Assembly (NCBI GenBank): GCA_011799875.1
Contig: CM022302.1
Span: 55,284,854 to 55,348,853 of the forward strand
Origin: Thinopyrum elongatum
Taxonomy: Eukaryota > Streptophyta > Magnoliopsida > Poales > Poaceae
Direction: 5' to 3'
Length of the DNA: 64,000 nucleotides
Shown here: piece by piece, positions 24,020 to 35,143 of the stretch
How the letters are laid out: every line of letters starts with the position of its first letter
Position numbering within the stretch: position 1 is the first letter of the stretch
The notes under the pieces: model-generated
What the model was told of the DNA's origin: nothing
Databases searched by the model: none
What the model saw: only the letters and a program-made list of their open reading frames with translations
Position numbers and translations under genes: made by a program

Positions 24020-24217
24020 TTAGTAGTTTCTGCGGCGCTGGCTCTGAATCCCCTGTTGCGCTATGAATCTCAAGTAACTAGCTTCGGCTTCCGCTCTTCT
24101 ATCAAACCCTTTCCGGCTTCCGCCCGAGAAGCGGTACACTTGGGCCTGACACTCTGGCCACTCATCGTACACACCCGGAACATGCCCTACATACACGGCA
24201 TACCACTTCCTCGCCAT
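24020..24217 (-). CDS. Viroplasmin / RNase H1-type hybrid-binding domain protein (65 aa) of CACTA C
   Basis: Starts MARKWYAVYVGHVPGVYDEW and continues with QVYRFSGGSRKGF. This matches the consensus of the caulimovirus viroplasmin domain, which is also the N-terminal hybrid-binding domain of eukaryotic RNase H1: aromatic-Y-A-V-x-x-G-x-x-P-G-V-Y-x-x-W, then Q-V-x-x-F-x-G and K-G-F. The domain (about residues 3-50) is whole. In RNase H1 it binds RNA:DNA hybrid and double-stranded RNA. The frame stops after RRNY, but the next codons (24019-23970) still read a hydrophobic IIPLLLIVIALILY segment matching the membrane helix in D, so a TAA has removed the anchor. It is a separate ORF downstream of the TNP1-like gene. 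Its role in the transposon is unknown. Confidence 0.8.
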   Translation of the reverse strand: MARKWYAVYVGHVPGVYDEWPECQAQVYRFSGGSRKGFDRRAEAEASYLRFIAQQGIQSQRRRNY

Positions 24218-24420
24218 CGTTGATCTATATACCTGTCAGAGATGCACATATATGTATATCATGAAGCGAATTCAACGATAAAATGCAGCATAAGATACGT
24301 CGGCCTGTGGGGAGAAACAGTTATGAAATAGAAGCAACATATATAGTAAACATAGTTAACAAATTTCATCGTATCGAAACTATGTAACTAGAGCGCGGCA
24401 CCATTTACATCTAATAGTTT

Positions 24421-25598
24421 TGTCGGGGGTTGGATGCGACATATGCCAAAGGATGGCTTATCATAGTGGGAGCTAGTAGAATGTCGCCGGTGCCTGGAAG
24501 CGGGATGAGGCATACGTAGACACGAACGCCGGCGTACTTTACCCAGGTTCGGGGCTCTCCTAGGAGATAACACCGCTAGTCCTGCTCTACGGGGTCTCCG
24601 CATGATCACAAAGGCACTAGTGAGTACAAGGTGCTCCTTGAGCTGTATGCCAGAGGTAGAAGAGAGCAGGGCCGACTCTCTCCTCACTCTAAATGAGTCT
24701 AGGCTTCACAGGTCCCCACCCTTTGCATGGGTGCCCTGGGGGGTTTATATAGGCCTACCCCCCCAGGGGTACAATAGTCATCTGGCCGGGTGTAGGGTCC
24801 GGCGGTCAGCGTCCCTGGCCGCCGGCTTCTCTGTCAGCTGCTGGGGCCCGCCCCCTGGTGGGCCCCGCCGACTGGTCTGGCTCGGAGTCGACAGGCCGCT
24901 CCCGCCACTTGCGGGTCTCATCAGCTGCTCGTTGCTGTAGCCGTAATGCAGATGACACACGCTTGGTCAGGGGGGGCGTGACTACAGTCCCGCCGTCGGG
25001 TGGGAGATCACTGTAGCCACGCCGTGTCTTTCCTGGTTTAATGGCGTGCGGACTTCGAGGAAGGAGGGGCCGCTTGCTAGAGGGCGGCCTCCCACCGGTC
25101 CGACTGGTCAGGCTCTGCTGCCCTCCAGTCTCTCGCTGCCTGGTGGGGCCTGCCGCCTGCAGGCCGTACCGATAGGCCGTCGTGGGAACAGGGCTTCGCG
25201 TGATAGGAATGACATCAAGGGTGGGGTGGCCACAGTGCCACGTCATGAGGAGATATCTGCCTGTACGGAGCACTGTGGCCGCGCCGTGCCCTGGATATGG
25301 GGGAATGGGCTATACTGTAGCCACATCCTGTCTTGTCTTCTTAATGGGGGCATAGACTTTGAGGGCGTCGTGGGCCGCCTGTTCTAGGAGCCGGCCTCTC
25401 TAGAGGCCGCCTGCTAGGAGTCGGCCCGTCTTGGGGCCGTCTTCCGGTGCTTGGCCATCCTCTGGCATCTGGCCTCATGAGCCAGCCAGCCACCAGAAGG
25501 CGGCGCTTCATCCTTGATGCTTGAGGGGCGCAACCGGCCCAATGTCTTGAAATGCTCAGGGACCCGGGCTAGGCTACCCGTGGCCCATTACTCCGACA
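24421..25598. mobile_element. Solo LTR with 5-bp TSD inside CACTA C
   Basis: Starts TGTCGGGG and ends CTCCGACA (TGTCGG/CCGACA inverted ends, 1178 bp). It is flanked by AGTTT at 24416-24420 and 25599-25603. GC-rich, no ORF with recognisable domain. Contains the typical LTR string of a TATATAGGC-type promoter region near 24755. The single copy with perfect TSD indicates LTR-LTR recombination after insertion. Family not identified. Confidence 0.9.
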
Positions 25599-25671
25599 AG
25601 TTTCGTCATACTGAGACATTCGAAGTTTCGTCGTACAGAAAGTAACAAGTAACTAAACAGGGACATTGTTT

Positions 25672-28600
25672 TTAAGCAGTGCACTCTTCCCATCTGTCCA
25701 TATCCGGGAGGGTGCACCCAAGCTTGGTGAAAGGCGTCAATTCCTGACACCGTAGGGCTATGCGGTTTCGGTCATCAGCTCGTGATATTGGGCCGTCGTA
25801 GAACATTCAATTCTCTTCGAGGCCATCTTTCATGATGATGGACGCAATTTCCTGCTGGATCCGGTAGAAATCATTTCGAAGTCGATTATCCGGCACGGCT
25901 CCTAAGGCTTCGGCCCATCTCTGGATATGGGTATTGGATGAAGATTTCATGCAAAGTGATTGCACATCCCTTCTGTACTTCATCATTAGATGGATGACGT
26001 AGAATTCATCATTCTCACTTCCTGCCGGTTGCTGGATGCAACAGAAGTCAGTCTTGTGGCCAAAACATAGCCCGCCCTTATTTGTTTTTTTGCATTGGAA
26101 GTAGCCACCCCGCAAGCTGAAGCCCAGGAGAGCTCTGTCCTGAACATACTTTATGTGTGTGTAATCTTTCTTTTGTATGTTCTTCGACGGGTCCAAATAT
26201 AGAGCGCGGGAGTAACGCGGGTAAAGAACGATGAGAACGGCACGACACCCCCCGCTGTGCAAAATACACGATCAAGTTAGCCTCCATGCGTGCAAAGTAA
26301 TTAATGAAATGCACGAAAGGATGTATGTGTTATAGTGGCTATCCGCGGCTGACTTACCCGGGATGATATGGTAGGAGAATCGTTTCTTTGTCCTTATTGC
26401 TGACCAAGAATTCTTTGATGTACTGACTCGCATATTAACGGTTGGCTTTGACTGCAAGACCAGTGACTTGCTCTCTCCTGATGATGTAGTTCATGTGCAG
26501 CGCATACAGGCGGACGAACGTAAAATCGAGTGTGCTCATTTGATACATCTGGAAGATGTAATCTAATCGCACGAAGAAGAGGTCCGCGGGGCATGTGTGG
26601 ACGTACATCTTGCAACTGCTCGGCACATGAACTGTATAAAGTGGGTATCCTGGAACATCCGAGGCGAGGAGGCTTGTCTCTGTCGAAAGCACATGGTGAT
26701 GGAGTCTCCTGAGATCCCCTGTTATGGCTTCTAGTGCATTCGCCGGTACCATTGGCTTTCCTGCGACATGGATTAATGGCGCATGTTTCATCGGTACACT
26801 GTCAACCTTGGTCGAAGGCGGCTGGCTGCTAGAACCAACATTGGCAGGTTTATTGGATTTTCTCACTGCCGGTCTCTTCCTCTGCTTCTTCTTGGTGGGC
26901 TCAGGTGCTGGCGGGTCTGTCAGACCCTCCCTGACCACCACCCTGGTGTTGTCGGGCTCAGCATTGAATGACTCTGGCTAATTAGTTGAGCTTGGGTCGA
27001 ACCGGTATCTGGAGGCGTGTCCTGCGAGGATTGCATGAACAAAGACTTCTTGCACTCCCGAGGACGTCCCGTCTCTGGTACATGCATCTCATATTCATAT
27101 GGTTGACTCATTGTTACTTTGTTGTCAAAGGGGGTATTGAGATACTGGAGAGGGTCATCCTCCTCCATGTCATGATCCATATCCTCTTCCATGGGGAAGA
27201 TGGCATCATCCGCCGGCACGGTTGGCCCTCCTTCCTTGTGTCTCTCGATCTCACCAAGCAGCACAGATGATGGTTATAGTTGTGTAGGTGGAGTTGTGGT
27301 CATACCTTCGTGAGGTCCCGTTGGTGTGCTCCCGGCTACCTTGACAGGAAGAAGATTTTTCGGCCACAGGATCGAGCAATTTTTGCATTGGCCAAGCTGC
27401 GTGGGTGTCTCATCATCCTCTCCATCGATTTGTATCAGAAGAGCGAAACCCTCATAGCCTGCTTTCACACTTGCCACGGAGACCCTTAAGGCGTTATCAG
27501 GCATCCGCCGGCGGTGGAACAATCGATCCTTGGGCTTCACTATAGTACCCTTCCCCACATCCACCAACCCGCCCTTCATGTAGTAAAGGAGGGTGCATGG
27601 AGTGGAGTCGGTCTGCGAAGACATGTACGTGCAGTGTCAGAGATCCAAAAAGAACGGCAACTGAAGATCAATTAATTAGTTGTGTTGATGAGGGTGCGAC
27701 GCGTATTTACCGTGAGGGCATCAAGCTCAGCCAATGTCGACGGCCCGAGTTTCAAGCCAGAGACGAAGCTAGGGCTGTTGTGAGAGCTGGGTGCCGGAGC
27801 AGGTGCTGGAGTAGGTGCGGGTGCGGTTGCCATAGTAGGTACGGGTGTGGGTGCGGTGTTCATTGAGTTGCTCCCGGTGAAGCTGGGCATGGGAAAATCA
27901 GTTGGTGCCGCGTTTGGATTTTTTGCACCCAGCCGACCACAGCTGGAATTAAGCTTGTAAAGGTAGCTGCCATATCATTTCTATAGGAAGCCACCGCTTC
28001 CCGAATTGCCTCAGCTCTTGTTTTCTCGACCACCCGCGCCACCTTCTCGTCGATAGTCACTTGACTAAACTTCTTTCTCTGTCTTTTGGCCTCGGGGTCC
28101 TCATTATAATAGTACTTCCATGTGGCACTGTCCCCGGAGCCGTGCACACATCCATATTGTGGCCGCTGGCCCGGCGGGTGTCCCATCATTATGTTCATGG
28201 CAAGGTTGAAAGGAGTGTCCCACTTGTACTTCGCCGACGACTGATTCGACTGAGTCGATGAGTCGCTTTCGGCCGCAAGCTTGTGTTGCTCTCTCTGCAA
28301 AATGGAGCGTGAATCATTTACGAATGTGACTAGAATGTAGTAGACTTCATTGATCAGAAGCTAATATGTAAGGTGGTAAAAGGATAATTACCAGTAATCT
28401 CATGAATTGCCTAGTCGGCCCATCGGTGAAAAAATCTTTTTCTTTTGGGTCCCATGAGAATCGGCCCCTGATGAAGTCGTGCTCCTGCTAGTCGATGAAC
28501 TCAGCCAATGGGTCTGGGATCCCCTGACGTTCATGTTCTGCGTCCTCCTTAGCCCACACGGGCATCTTTCCCGTTGAACCACGACTTCCAAGGCGGTGGT

Positions 28601-29348
28601 TCTCCATGTTCATTGCCTGCAGCTGCTTGCCTCTCTCCGACCTAGCCTTGGCAGCTTCTTCATTGCAAGTCTCCTTGAACTTTTCAAAGTCCTCTATCGT
28701 AATTTTCGGATTGTCTGCAACAATCTCGGCGTAGGTTTCATGGTCTACTTCAATCGCCTTTTTCAACCTAGTTTTCCAAGCGCTCAATGCGTTACTGAAC
28801 TTCCCTTGGCCTTTGTTGTTGATTTTTTTCATGGCATCATCTTGCCATGGGTCGACATCGTCATTCCGACCGGGGAACAGGAATCTTGCGTGCAACCTAG
28901 TTAGGAGCAGCTCCTTCAAATGTTCATTCTTCCGTATTTTTGTGGTGTTGATGTTAGCAGTATCCCGTAGGATGCATGCTAGTTGGTTGCCGTAACACGC
29001 TGCCACTTCCCGTGGCTCTGTTGGCTCGAACTCGCCAGGGTGCACCGCCGTGACCACTAGTCTTCCGGTGCCAAGCTCATTTGGGCGTCGTGTCCTCTTT
29101 GCCTTCTTTCCTTCATGAGCTTGGGAGGTCCCACCTTCCATGCTGTCATTAGCAACATCATCAGAGCCCGTCTCAGTGCCGGTGTTGGTGGCATCAGTGT
29201 CGGCACTGGCGCCACCACCGTCGTCGTCCGTCAAGACAAGGGGGTCCTGACACCCAGCTTGTCTCTCCTGATCTGCCAGAAAGTCGAGGTAGGCGTGTGC
29301 TCGACCTTCTTGGGATTGAGAACCTCCGACCTCATCAGGGTCGGTCAT
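25672..29348 (-). pseudogene. TNP1-like CACTA protein of element C with inactive Ulp1-like domain
   Basis: Start ATG at 29348 (MTDPDEVGGSQSQEGRAHAY), 72 nt after the foldback. Exon 1 is 29348-28392, carrying a TAG at 28488-28490 before QEHDFIRG. Donor GTAATTATCC, acceptor TTTTGCAG, exon 2 28294-27711 with a frame change near 27900. Exon 3 is about 27627-26360, with frame breaks near 27275 and 26930. Exon 4 is about 26255-25672. Exon 1 is the conserved En/Spm region (GNQLACILRDTANIN, LLLTRLHARFLFPGRND, GIPDPLAEF). Exon 2 holds an AP-rich linker. Exon 3 ends with the RRLHHHVLSTETSLLAS and DFTFVRLYALHMNYI motifs. Exon 4 has LYPRYSRALYLDPS but NDEFYVIH where the C48 Cys should be and no His before the first strand. 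All exon borders agree with D. Confidence 0.8.
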
Positions 29349-29420
29349 GTTTCCTAGGGTTCAATGTCGTAGTCGTTTAATTATCAAGCTTTATATAATA
29401 AAGTGAATAATGACAAAAAA

Positions 29421-29623
29421 AGTGACCTTTGTTTTGCCTGAATGTCGTTTCATTCTCGTCGTGACAAATCTCGAGCACTCGATATGTCCAACTTTCTAGC
29501 ACAAGTCATGCCGAAATTCACGGAAAATTTCGGCATGACCTATGCTAGAAAGTGCACATATAGAGCGCCTGAAATTTGCTGGAATGGAAATGAATGAACA
29601 TTTCCGGCAAAACATAGGTCACT
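29421..29623. ncRNA. Foldback upstream of TNP1-like gene, element C
   Basis: AGTGACCTTTGTTTTGCC at the left pairs with GGCAAAACATAGGTCACT at the right. The apex is between GTCATGCCGAAATT and AATTTCGGCATGAC near 29522. Homologous to the foldbacks in B and D and equally spaced from the start codon. Confidence 0.72.
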
Positions 29624-29639
29624 CGCAATCCGTTTCCCT

Positions 29640-30339
29640 GCAAATGACAATAAGCATTATGTGCTGAAGTAGCATTTCTCTTACAATCATGGAGATGCAG
29701 CCCTCACAAGAAAATTTCACATACTCATCTGCATGTCAAGTGTTGTGTGTCATCACATGCATGTCAAGTGATCTGTTTAGAAACAAGCACAGACATATAG
29801 TGGCAGTAACAAATGGAGAGCAATCAATCTAAACTAAACTGCCATTAAAAATCCTCATTTTCAAAATGGACATCAACATAAGCTAATTTTAATTTTCATT
29901 TAAAAATCCTCATTTTCAAACACTGTAATTTTCAGTGTTTTCTTTTTTTTTTAACTTCAGTAATATGCCACTTTTAACTGAATATCTGTACGCCATTTAC
30001 TAAAGTTATAGTGTAATTAAAGTCTAAATTCAAGTAGTAAATACGTTTGGCATTTATTCTATGTAATTTACAGTGTAACTTCAGTAATTCTACAGTGTAA
30101 TTCTAAGTTTTCACTGTAATTACTATAAAATTTTCTAAAGTCTAACATAATGTGTAGTAACCCTCAAACTTACTATTCTTTGTTCCGAAAATTACTGTAA
30201 AAACTTCTAATTTTACAGTGTAATTCTACTGTGAATTACATTTTTGTAAATCTACTGCAAATGCACTGTAAATCTACTGAAAGTCTAACATAATGTTGAG
30301 AAGTAGGAAAGGGGCTGTTTCTCAAAAGAGGTAGAAGTG
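29640..30339. other. AT-rich noncoding segment of CACTA C
   Basis: Many ACTGTAA / TTACAGTGTAA strings (30000-30290), which make small inverted repeats. Probably intron of the TNP1 leader. No gene. Confidence 0.5.
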
Positions 30340-30793
30340 CTTAGTGAAATTTGGTCAGAGAGAGGTCGCGGTCGGTGTCACCGGGGCTCCGGGGGTCGTC
30401 GTCGGGGTTGAGGACGTCGGCGTCATGGTCAGGGTCGCCGGGGCTGAGGGGGTCGGGGTCGCTGAGCCTTGTCGATCTGTAGAGACCAAATTTGGTCAGA
30501 GAGAGAGATCGAGAGGAAGGGAGGGAGAGAGACCTGCCGGCGGAGAGAAGATGGCGCCGGTGGTCGGGGGAGCGGTGGCACTGGGGGAGGGGCCTGGTCG
30601 GGGGGCGCCACAGGGGGAAGGGGGTGACGGGCAGCCGGTGGCCGGCGTCGGGGTCGGGGTTGAGGTCGAGTCCGGCGTCGGCGGCGGCGTGGGTGGTGCG
30701 GCGTCGGCGGTGGTGTGGGAGCTCAAGGATGGGGATCGACGAGCGAGAGTGAGAGAGAGGAAAGAGATAGGAGCTCTCAGACTGGTGCTGTAG
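30340..30793 (-). promoter_or_regulatory. GC-rich leader of the TNP1-like transcript, element C
   Basis: GC-rich, pyrimidine-rich on the minus strand, in the same position as the blocks in B and D. The plus-strand 149-codon frame at 30344-30793 is a composition artefact of this block. Confidence 0.45.
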
Positions 30794-30915
30794 GCAACTT
30801 ACCTATAGCGCGTCTTGGCAAAACGCGCTATAACTAAGTTAGCTATAGCGCGGCTTGTCAAAACGCGCTATAACTAAGTTAGCTATAGCGCTGCCCAGCA
30901 CAAACCGCGCTACTG
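30794..30915. repeat. Internal block of subterminal-type repeats, element C
   Basis: Four copies of GCGCTATA(A/G)CTA motifs such as CTATAGCGCG and AACGCGCTATAACTAAG, far from the element termini and between the tnp2 and TNP1 modules. Same in D at 49365-49497. Confidence 0.85.
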
Positions 30916-31007
30916 TTAACTTATTTTTTCTTTTTCTTTTATTTGCAATTTTCTTTTTCTTATCTTTCATTTGCATTTGTACAAGTTTTGTATAGCAGGG
31001 GTATATA

Positions 31008-31375
31008 CACTACTGGAATCAGGATCTTTGCCGTCAGCTAGTACTTTGCCGTATGCTGGCTGACGGCAAAGAAGGTCTTTGCCGTAAGCTTATAGAAAAT
31101 TGACGGCAAAGAACTGGCTGATGGCAAAGATAATGTTTGTTGTCAACCACTTCTTTGTCGTCTGCTAGCAGACGGCATAGAAGCTTTGCCGTCAGCTAGG
31201 AGATGGCAAAGAGGGAGGTTGGCCCACTGACGAGAACAACCTAATGGCCCCCTCTTTGCCATCTGCTAGCAGACGGCAAAGAAAGTGACCAAGCTAACGG
31301 TCATTCCCCCCCGGCCCCACCCCACTAGCTAGGCTCTTTGCCGTCTGCTAGCAGACGACAAAAAAAATTGACCTA
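31008..31375. repeat. Left TIR and subterminal repeats of CACTA G
   Basis: Repeated TTTGCCGTC / GACGGCAAAG, many arranged as palindromes around CTGCTAGCAGACGGCAAAG. Confidence 0.92.
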
Positions 31376-31379
31376 GCTA

Positions 31380-31735
31380 AAAATGGTCAGCGCCCCGTGC
31401 CCCACCCCTCTTTCTCTCCCCTCACCTCACACGCACCGCACCCGTGCCCGAGCCACCGCTGGCCCGTGCCACCCCCGGAACCCGAGGCGCCGCCGGCCAG
31501 CCTCGCCCTAGGAGCCCACCCCATCGCCGGCCCGTCCCACCCGCCTGCCCTGCCCAGCGGACACAGGCCGCGGCGGCTACCCTACACCGCCCCATCGCCG
31601 GAGCCGCGCCGCGCCACCCTGCCCTGCCACCGAAGCTGCACCGCGCCCCGCCGTCCTTCCCCACGGCCTTCCTCAACCTGCGCCCCCTCCCCATGGCCTG
31701 CCTCCACGGACCGACCTCACCGGAGTTGAGTTCTT
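31380..31735 (+). promoter_or_regulatory. GC-rich leader of CACTA G
   Basis: Cytosine-rich block (CCCACCCCTCTTTCTCTCCC then proline-codon-like sequence) just inside the subterminal repeats. The position resembles the leaders of B, C and D; sequence not homologous. The 110-codon frame here has no recognisable domain. Confidence 0.4.
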
Positions 31736-31749
31736 GTGTTTTTTTCTAC

Positions 31750-31866
31750 TTTTTTAGATTTAGTTTAGGTTAGTTTAGTTTAGGTTAGTTTAATTTAGGT
31801 TAGGTTAGTTTAGTTTAGTTTAGGTTAGTTTAGTTTAGTTTAGTTTAGCTTAGTTTAGTTTTTGTT
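31750..31866. repeat. (TTTAG)n / TTTAGGTTAG repeat
   Basis: About 20 units of TTTAG and GGTTAG mixed. Not TTTAGGG, so not interstitial telomere. Confidence 0.9.
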
Positions 31867-31889
31867 TTTTTCTGTTTTTTAAGAATAAA

Positions 31890-32093
31890 CAAGAAGGATG
31901 AAAAAAAAGAAGTAAAAGAAGAAGAGGAAGAAGAAGAAGAAGATGAAAAAAAAGAACAATAAGTAGAAGAAGAAGAAGAAGAAGAAGAAGAAGAAGAAGA
32001 AGAAGAAGAAGAATAAGAATAAGAAGAAAGAAGAAGATGAAAAAAAAGTAGAAGAAGAAAATGAAAAAAAGAAGTAGGATAAGTAGAAAAAGA
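31890..32093. repeat. (GAA)n purine tract
   Basis: About 200 bp of GAA/GAAA repeats interspersed with GATGAAAAAAA. Confidence 0.92.
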
Positions 32094-32432
32094 GGGTCGC
32101 CGAGGATCGAGGGTCACCGGGGGATCGAGGCTCGCCGAGTGGTCGAGGGGAAAGGAGTCGAGGGTCGAGGGGTCGAGGATCAAGGTGTCGAGGGGTCGAG
32201 GGGAAAAGGGGTCGATGGTCGAGGGGTCGAGGATCGAGGGTCGCCGAGGGGTCGAGGGGTCGAGGATTTGCCATCCCGACCCTGACACCCCGAACCCCTG
32301 ACCCCGACACCCCGACCCCGACACGACACCCCGACCCCGACACAGAACCCCGACCCTAACATGGCACCCCCGACCCCGACAAAGCACCCCGACCCCGACC
32401 CCGACACCCCGAACCCCGACACCTCCTGAAAA
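32094..32432. repeat. GGGGTCGAGG and CCCCGACAC minisatellites
   Basis: The first part (to about 32275) is built of 9-11-bp units GGTCGAGGG / GTCGCCGAG. The second (32276-32432) is of CCCCGACACCCCGAC units. Both are GC-rich and strand-asymmetric in opposite senses. Confidence 0.9.
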
Positions 32433-32849
32433 TGTGCTCTTCGGCCTTCCAGAGGCCGACGGGGTCATATATTTGTGAATTATGAGTTAGGTCATATATT
32501 TTTCGATTTTGTTATAAAAAACATCATATTTGTGTTGATCAGGTGGTTTTAAATGTGCAGTTCTTTCGTTGCTGCGAGGGTCTGGTGTTCGACGACCTCC
32601 CCGTTCGTTCGACGAGCTCCGCCCCTGCGTTCATGGGTGAGCACAAATGACATCTCCTCCTCCCCCCATTGATTTGGTCTGTTTCGGTCTTCGTGCTGAT
32701 GAAACTTGCTAGCTATGGGTGTCTTCAATCATCAGTATGCGTGACCACTATGCGTCTCCCGTTGGAAAGGGTTACATCTATAAATATGCATGCATTTATA
32801 TATTTTTAACCGTGATTCTTTTGAATTGTCCAACGTTATCCATGGATAG

Positions 32850-32970
32850 CCCGAGTATGTGTTGATTGGGTTCATTTTCGCATATGCTCTGCTCCGGATC
32901 CGATGCAGAATTTCGTTAGTGCCTCCCTGTAGTTCTCCGGGTACACATCCTCTCTGCTTATTGCCTAGAC
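32850..32970. ncRNA. Left arm of foldback in CACTA G (split by H)
   Basis: CCCGAGTATGTGTTGATTGG ... CTCTGCTCCGGATC is the inverted repeat of 42641-42735. The loop is about 32950-32970. The right arm ends 133 nt upstream of the tnp2 ATG at 42869. Confidence 0.75.
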
Positions 32971-35143
32971 TGTTGGGTAACGCAGCAGAAAACAAAAATT
33001 TTCCGACCTACGCACCAGCCCAGGACCACTATGGAGACTGCATACAAGGTTTGATCATATTCGTTACCGACTCGTAGCGCAGCGGAAGTAGAGTCGATGA
33101 CGATCGGCGGTGCAGATCCCCGCAGCTAGGATTTACATCCTCCCAACCACGAGGATGTATCCCCTCGTCTTCCCTTCAGACAGCCCTCCGGGAGGCGGTC
33201 GAACAGTCCCCCGAACGGTGTCGCGGACAGCCCTTCGGGAGGACCTTCGAAACTCGAACGGTCACTCGGACAGCCCTTCGGGAGGACTCACAGAACTCGG
33301 ACCGTCACTTGGACAGCCCTTCGGGAGGCACTCTCGAACAGCCCCTCAGGCACTAAGATCAAAACTACGACCTCTCTACAGAGTTGCACACAAACGGTGT
33401 CATCTATCCGGCAGGGCTTCGCCGTCCAGAACTAGTTCCCACCGGAACCCAGACAGCCTTTCGGCTCTACGAAACTCTTTTCGTGGGAGGGAGAGAGAAG
33501 CCAGATCATTGCATGGCACTTGCATGTGAGAAGGGATGAGTGTGGAGGGCTGCCCCTCCACCTCTATTTATAGGATAGCCAAGGGGTAAAGATGTCATAC
33601 AAAAAAACCCCAAAGTACCCCCACTTTATGCCTTTCCATAAAAGAATAAAGATAAAAGGGGTGCCATGTGGAGCTCCAAGGAGCTCCACCATGCTTGGCC
33701 GGCCACACCCTTGGGGGACCCCCCAAGGGGGCTTCCTTAGTGCCTAAGGCAATCTAGAAGCCTTTTGGGAAATTCCCAAAAGGTGCTTTCCATAAAATTC
33801 CCAAAAAGCACTTTCACAATTCACGACAACATTTTTCAGCGTCCGTTCGAACTGAAAATATTTATGTGGGCTTAGAACATTTCCATTACCCACTAAAATA
33901 ATTTTCAATGCGTTCTAGAACAATTCTAGTTTAGTGATTTCATCTGCGAAAAGCATCTGAAGCGGTTCCGGCAGCCCCGGAACATTTTCGGTTTTTCTTC
34001 CAGAAAATTCCCAGAAGTTTCCAGAATGATTCTGGTATCCTCCAAGAATTATCAGGCATGTGCCGAAACCATTTTGACTTAATGGTATCCCCTGAAACAA
34101 CTTTTCAGTTTCACCGGAACTCATCCGGTGACCTCTCTCTGCGGAACTTTTCCGCTGTCCGAAACTTTTCGGTGTCCGAAACTTTTTCGGTGATTTTCTC
34201 TCAGACTCCCTGTCTAGTATTCAGCAGATAGATGACACTTAAGCGTGTGACCCTATAGGTTCGGTGAAGTATAGACATGACACGGAACCCCTTCCGATCA
34301 ATGATCAACATCGGAGCCGTGGACACCCATATTGACCCCTATACCCACACGAATGAATATTCGAGTGAACCTCCAGTTGCCGTGTGCTATTCCTGTTGCT
34401 TCGCAATATGTTACAAATACCCGAGGCGAGACATGTTGGCATTCCCGTGGATCAACAACTTGTCCACTATGCTAGTTACCTCGTTACCGGTATTGTTCTC
34501 TTTTCTCGTTACCGTTTTCCGGCATCCCTGTGATCAAATCACAAAGTGTCTGGCCAGACGATGATGGATACCTTAACACCGAGAGGGCCCAGAGATATCT
34601 CTCCATCGTCGGAGGAGCAAATCCCAATCTTGAGCTATCAAGTTACTTAACATACTTTCCCATGAACCCGTAAGCCGCCGTAATAGCCATCCAGTTACGG
34701 ATGACGTTTAACAAACCCCAAAGTTCATGAATCAAGCATGAAGAAACTCGATACACTCATGGTCTGAGGAATCATGCAAACGTTAACCATCTCTGTGTTA
34801 TCAACCATTAACTTGTGACGAATGAATCTCATAGCATAACATCAATCGGGTCGATTCAACACAGATGTTCTTCTAACATTGTGCCCTCAAAGCTGCTGGC
34901 ATAGACATGCCCATGATTGGGAACACATAATCATCATGCAACACTTGAGCTAGTCTTAGAGGCATGACTAGGAATACTTTTTACCGTTTATTATTCCAAA
35001 CGTGCACATGGGTTTTCCCCAGAGCCTTTATGGATATACGGGCTCGGGAACCACAGCAGTTATAGCATGGAACATAAAACATAATTATGAGCAAGGAGAT
35101 AAATAATAACATTTATTATTGCCTCTAGGGCATATCTCCTACA
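32971..35143 (-). repeat. LTR of H (3' LTR in element orientation)
   Basis: 2173 bp. Contains four to five degenerate units of GACAGCCCTTCGGGAGG spaced about 43 bp (33179-33355), a GGAGCTCCAAGGAGCTCC palindrome (33671) and TCCGAAACTTTTCGGTG repeats (34157-34195). Confidence 0.95.

Noticed and set aside
24020..24217. Endogenous caulimovirus insertion because of the viroplasmin domain
   Set aside because: No caulimovirus movement, coat or RT sequence nearby, and the same ORF is at the same place in three CACTA copies.
30344..30793. 149-codon plus-strand ORF rich in Gly and Val
   Set aside because: Lies opposite the GC-rich leader of CACTA C; composition artefact, no domain.
31750..31866. TTTAGGTTAG repeat as telomeric DNA
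   Set aside because: The plant telomere unit is TTTAGGG; here TTTAG and GGTTAG mix without that unit.
31845..32468. 207-codon minus-strand ORF with Ser/Tyr/Phe runs
   Set aside because: Translation of (GAA)n and GTCGAGG minisatellites; not a gene.
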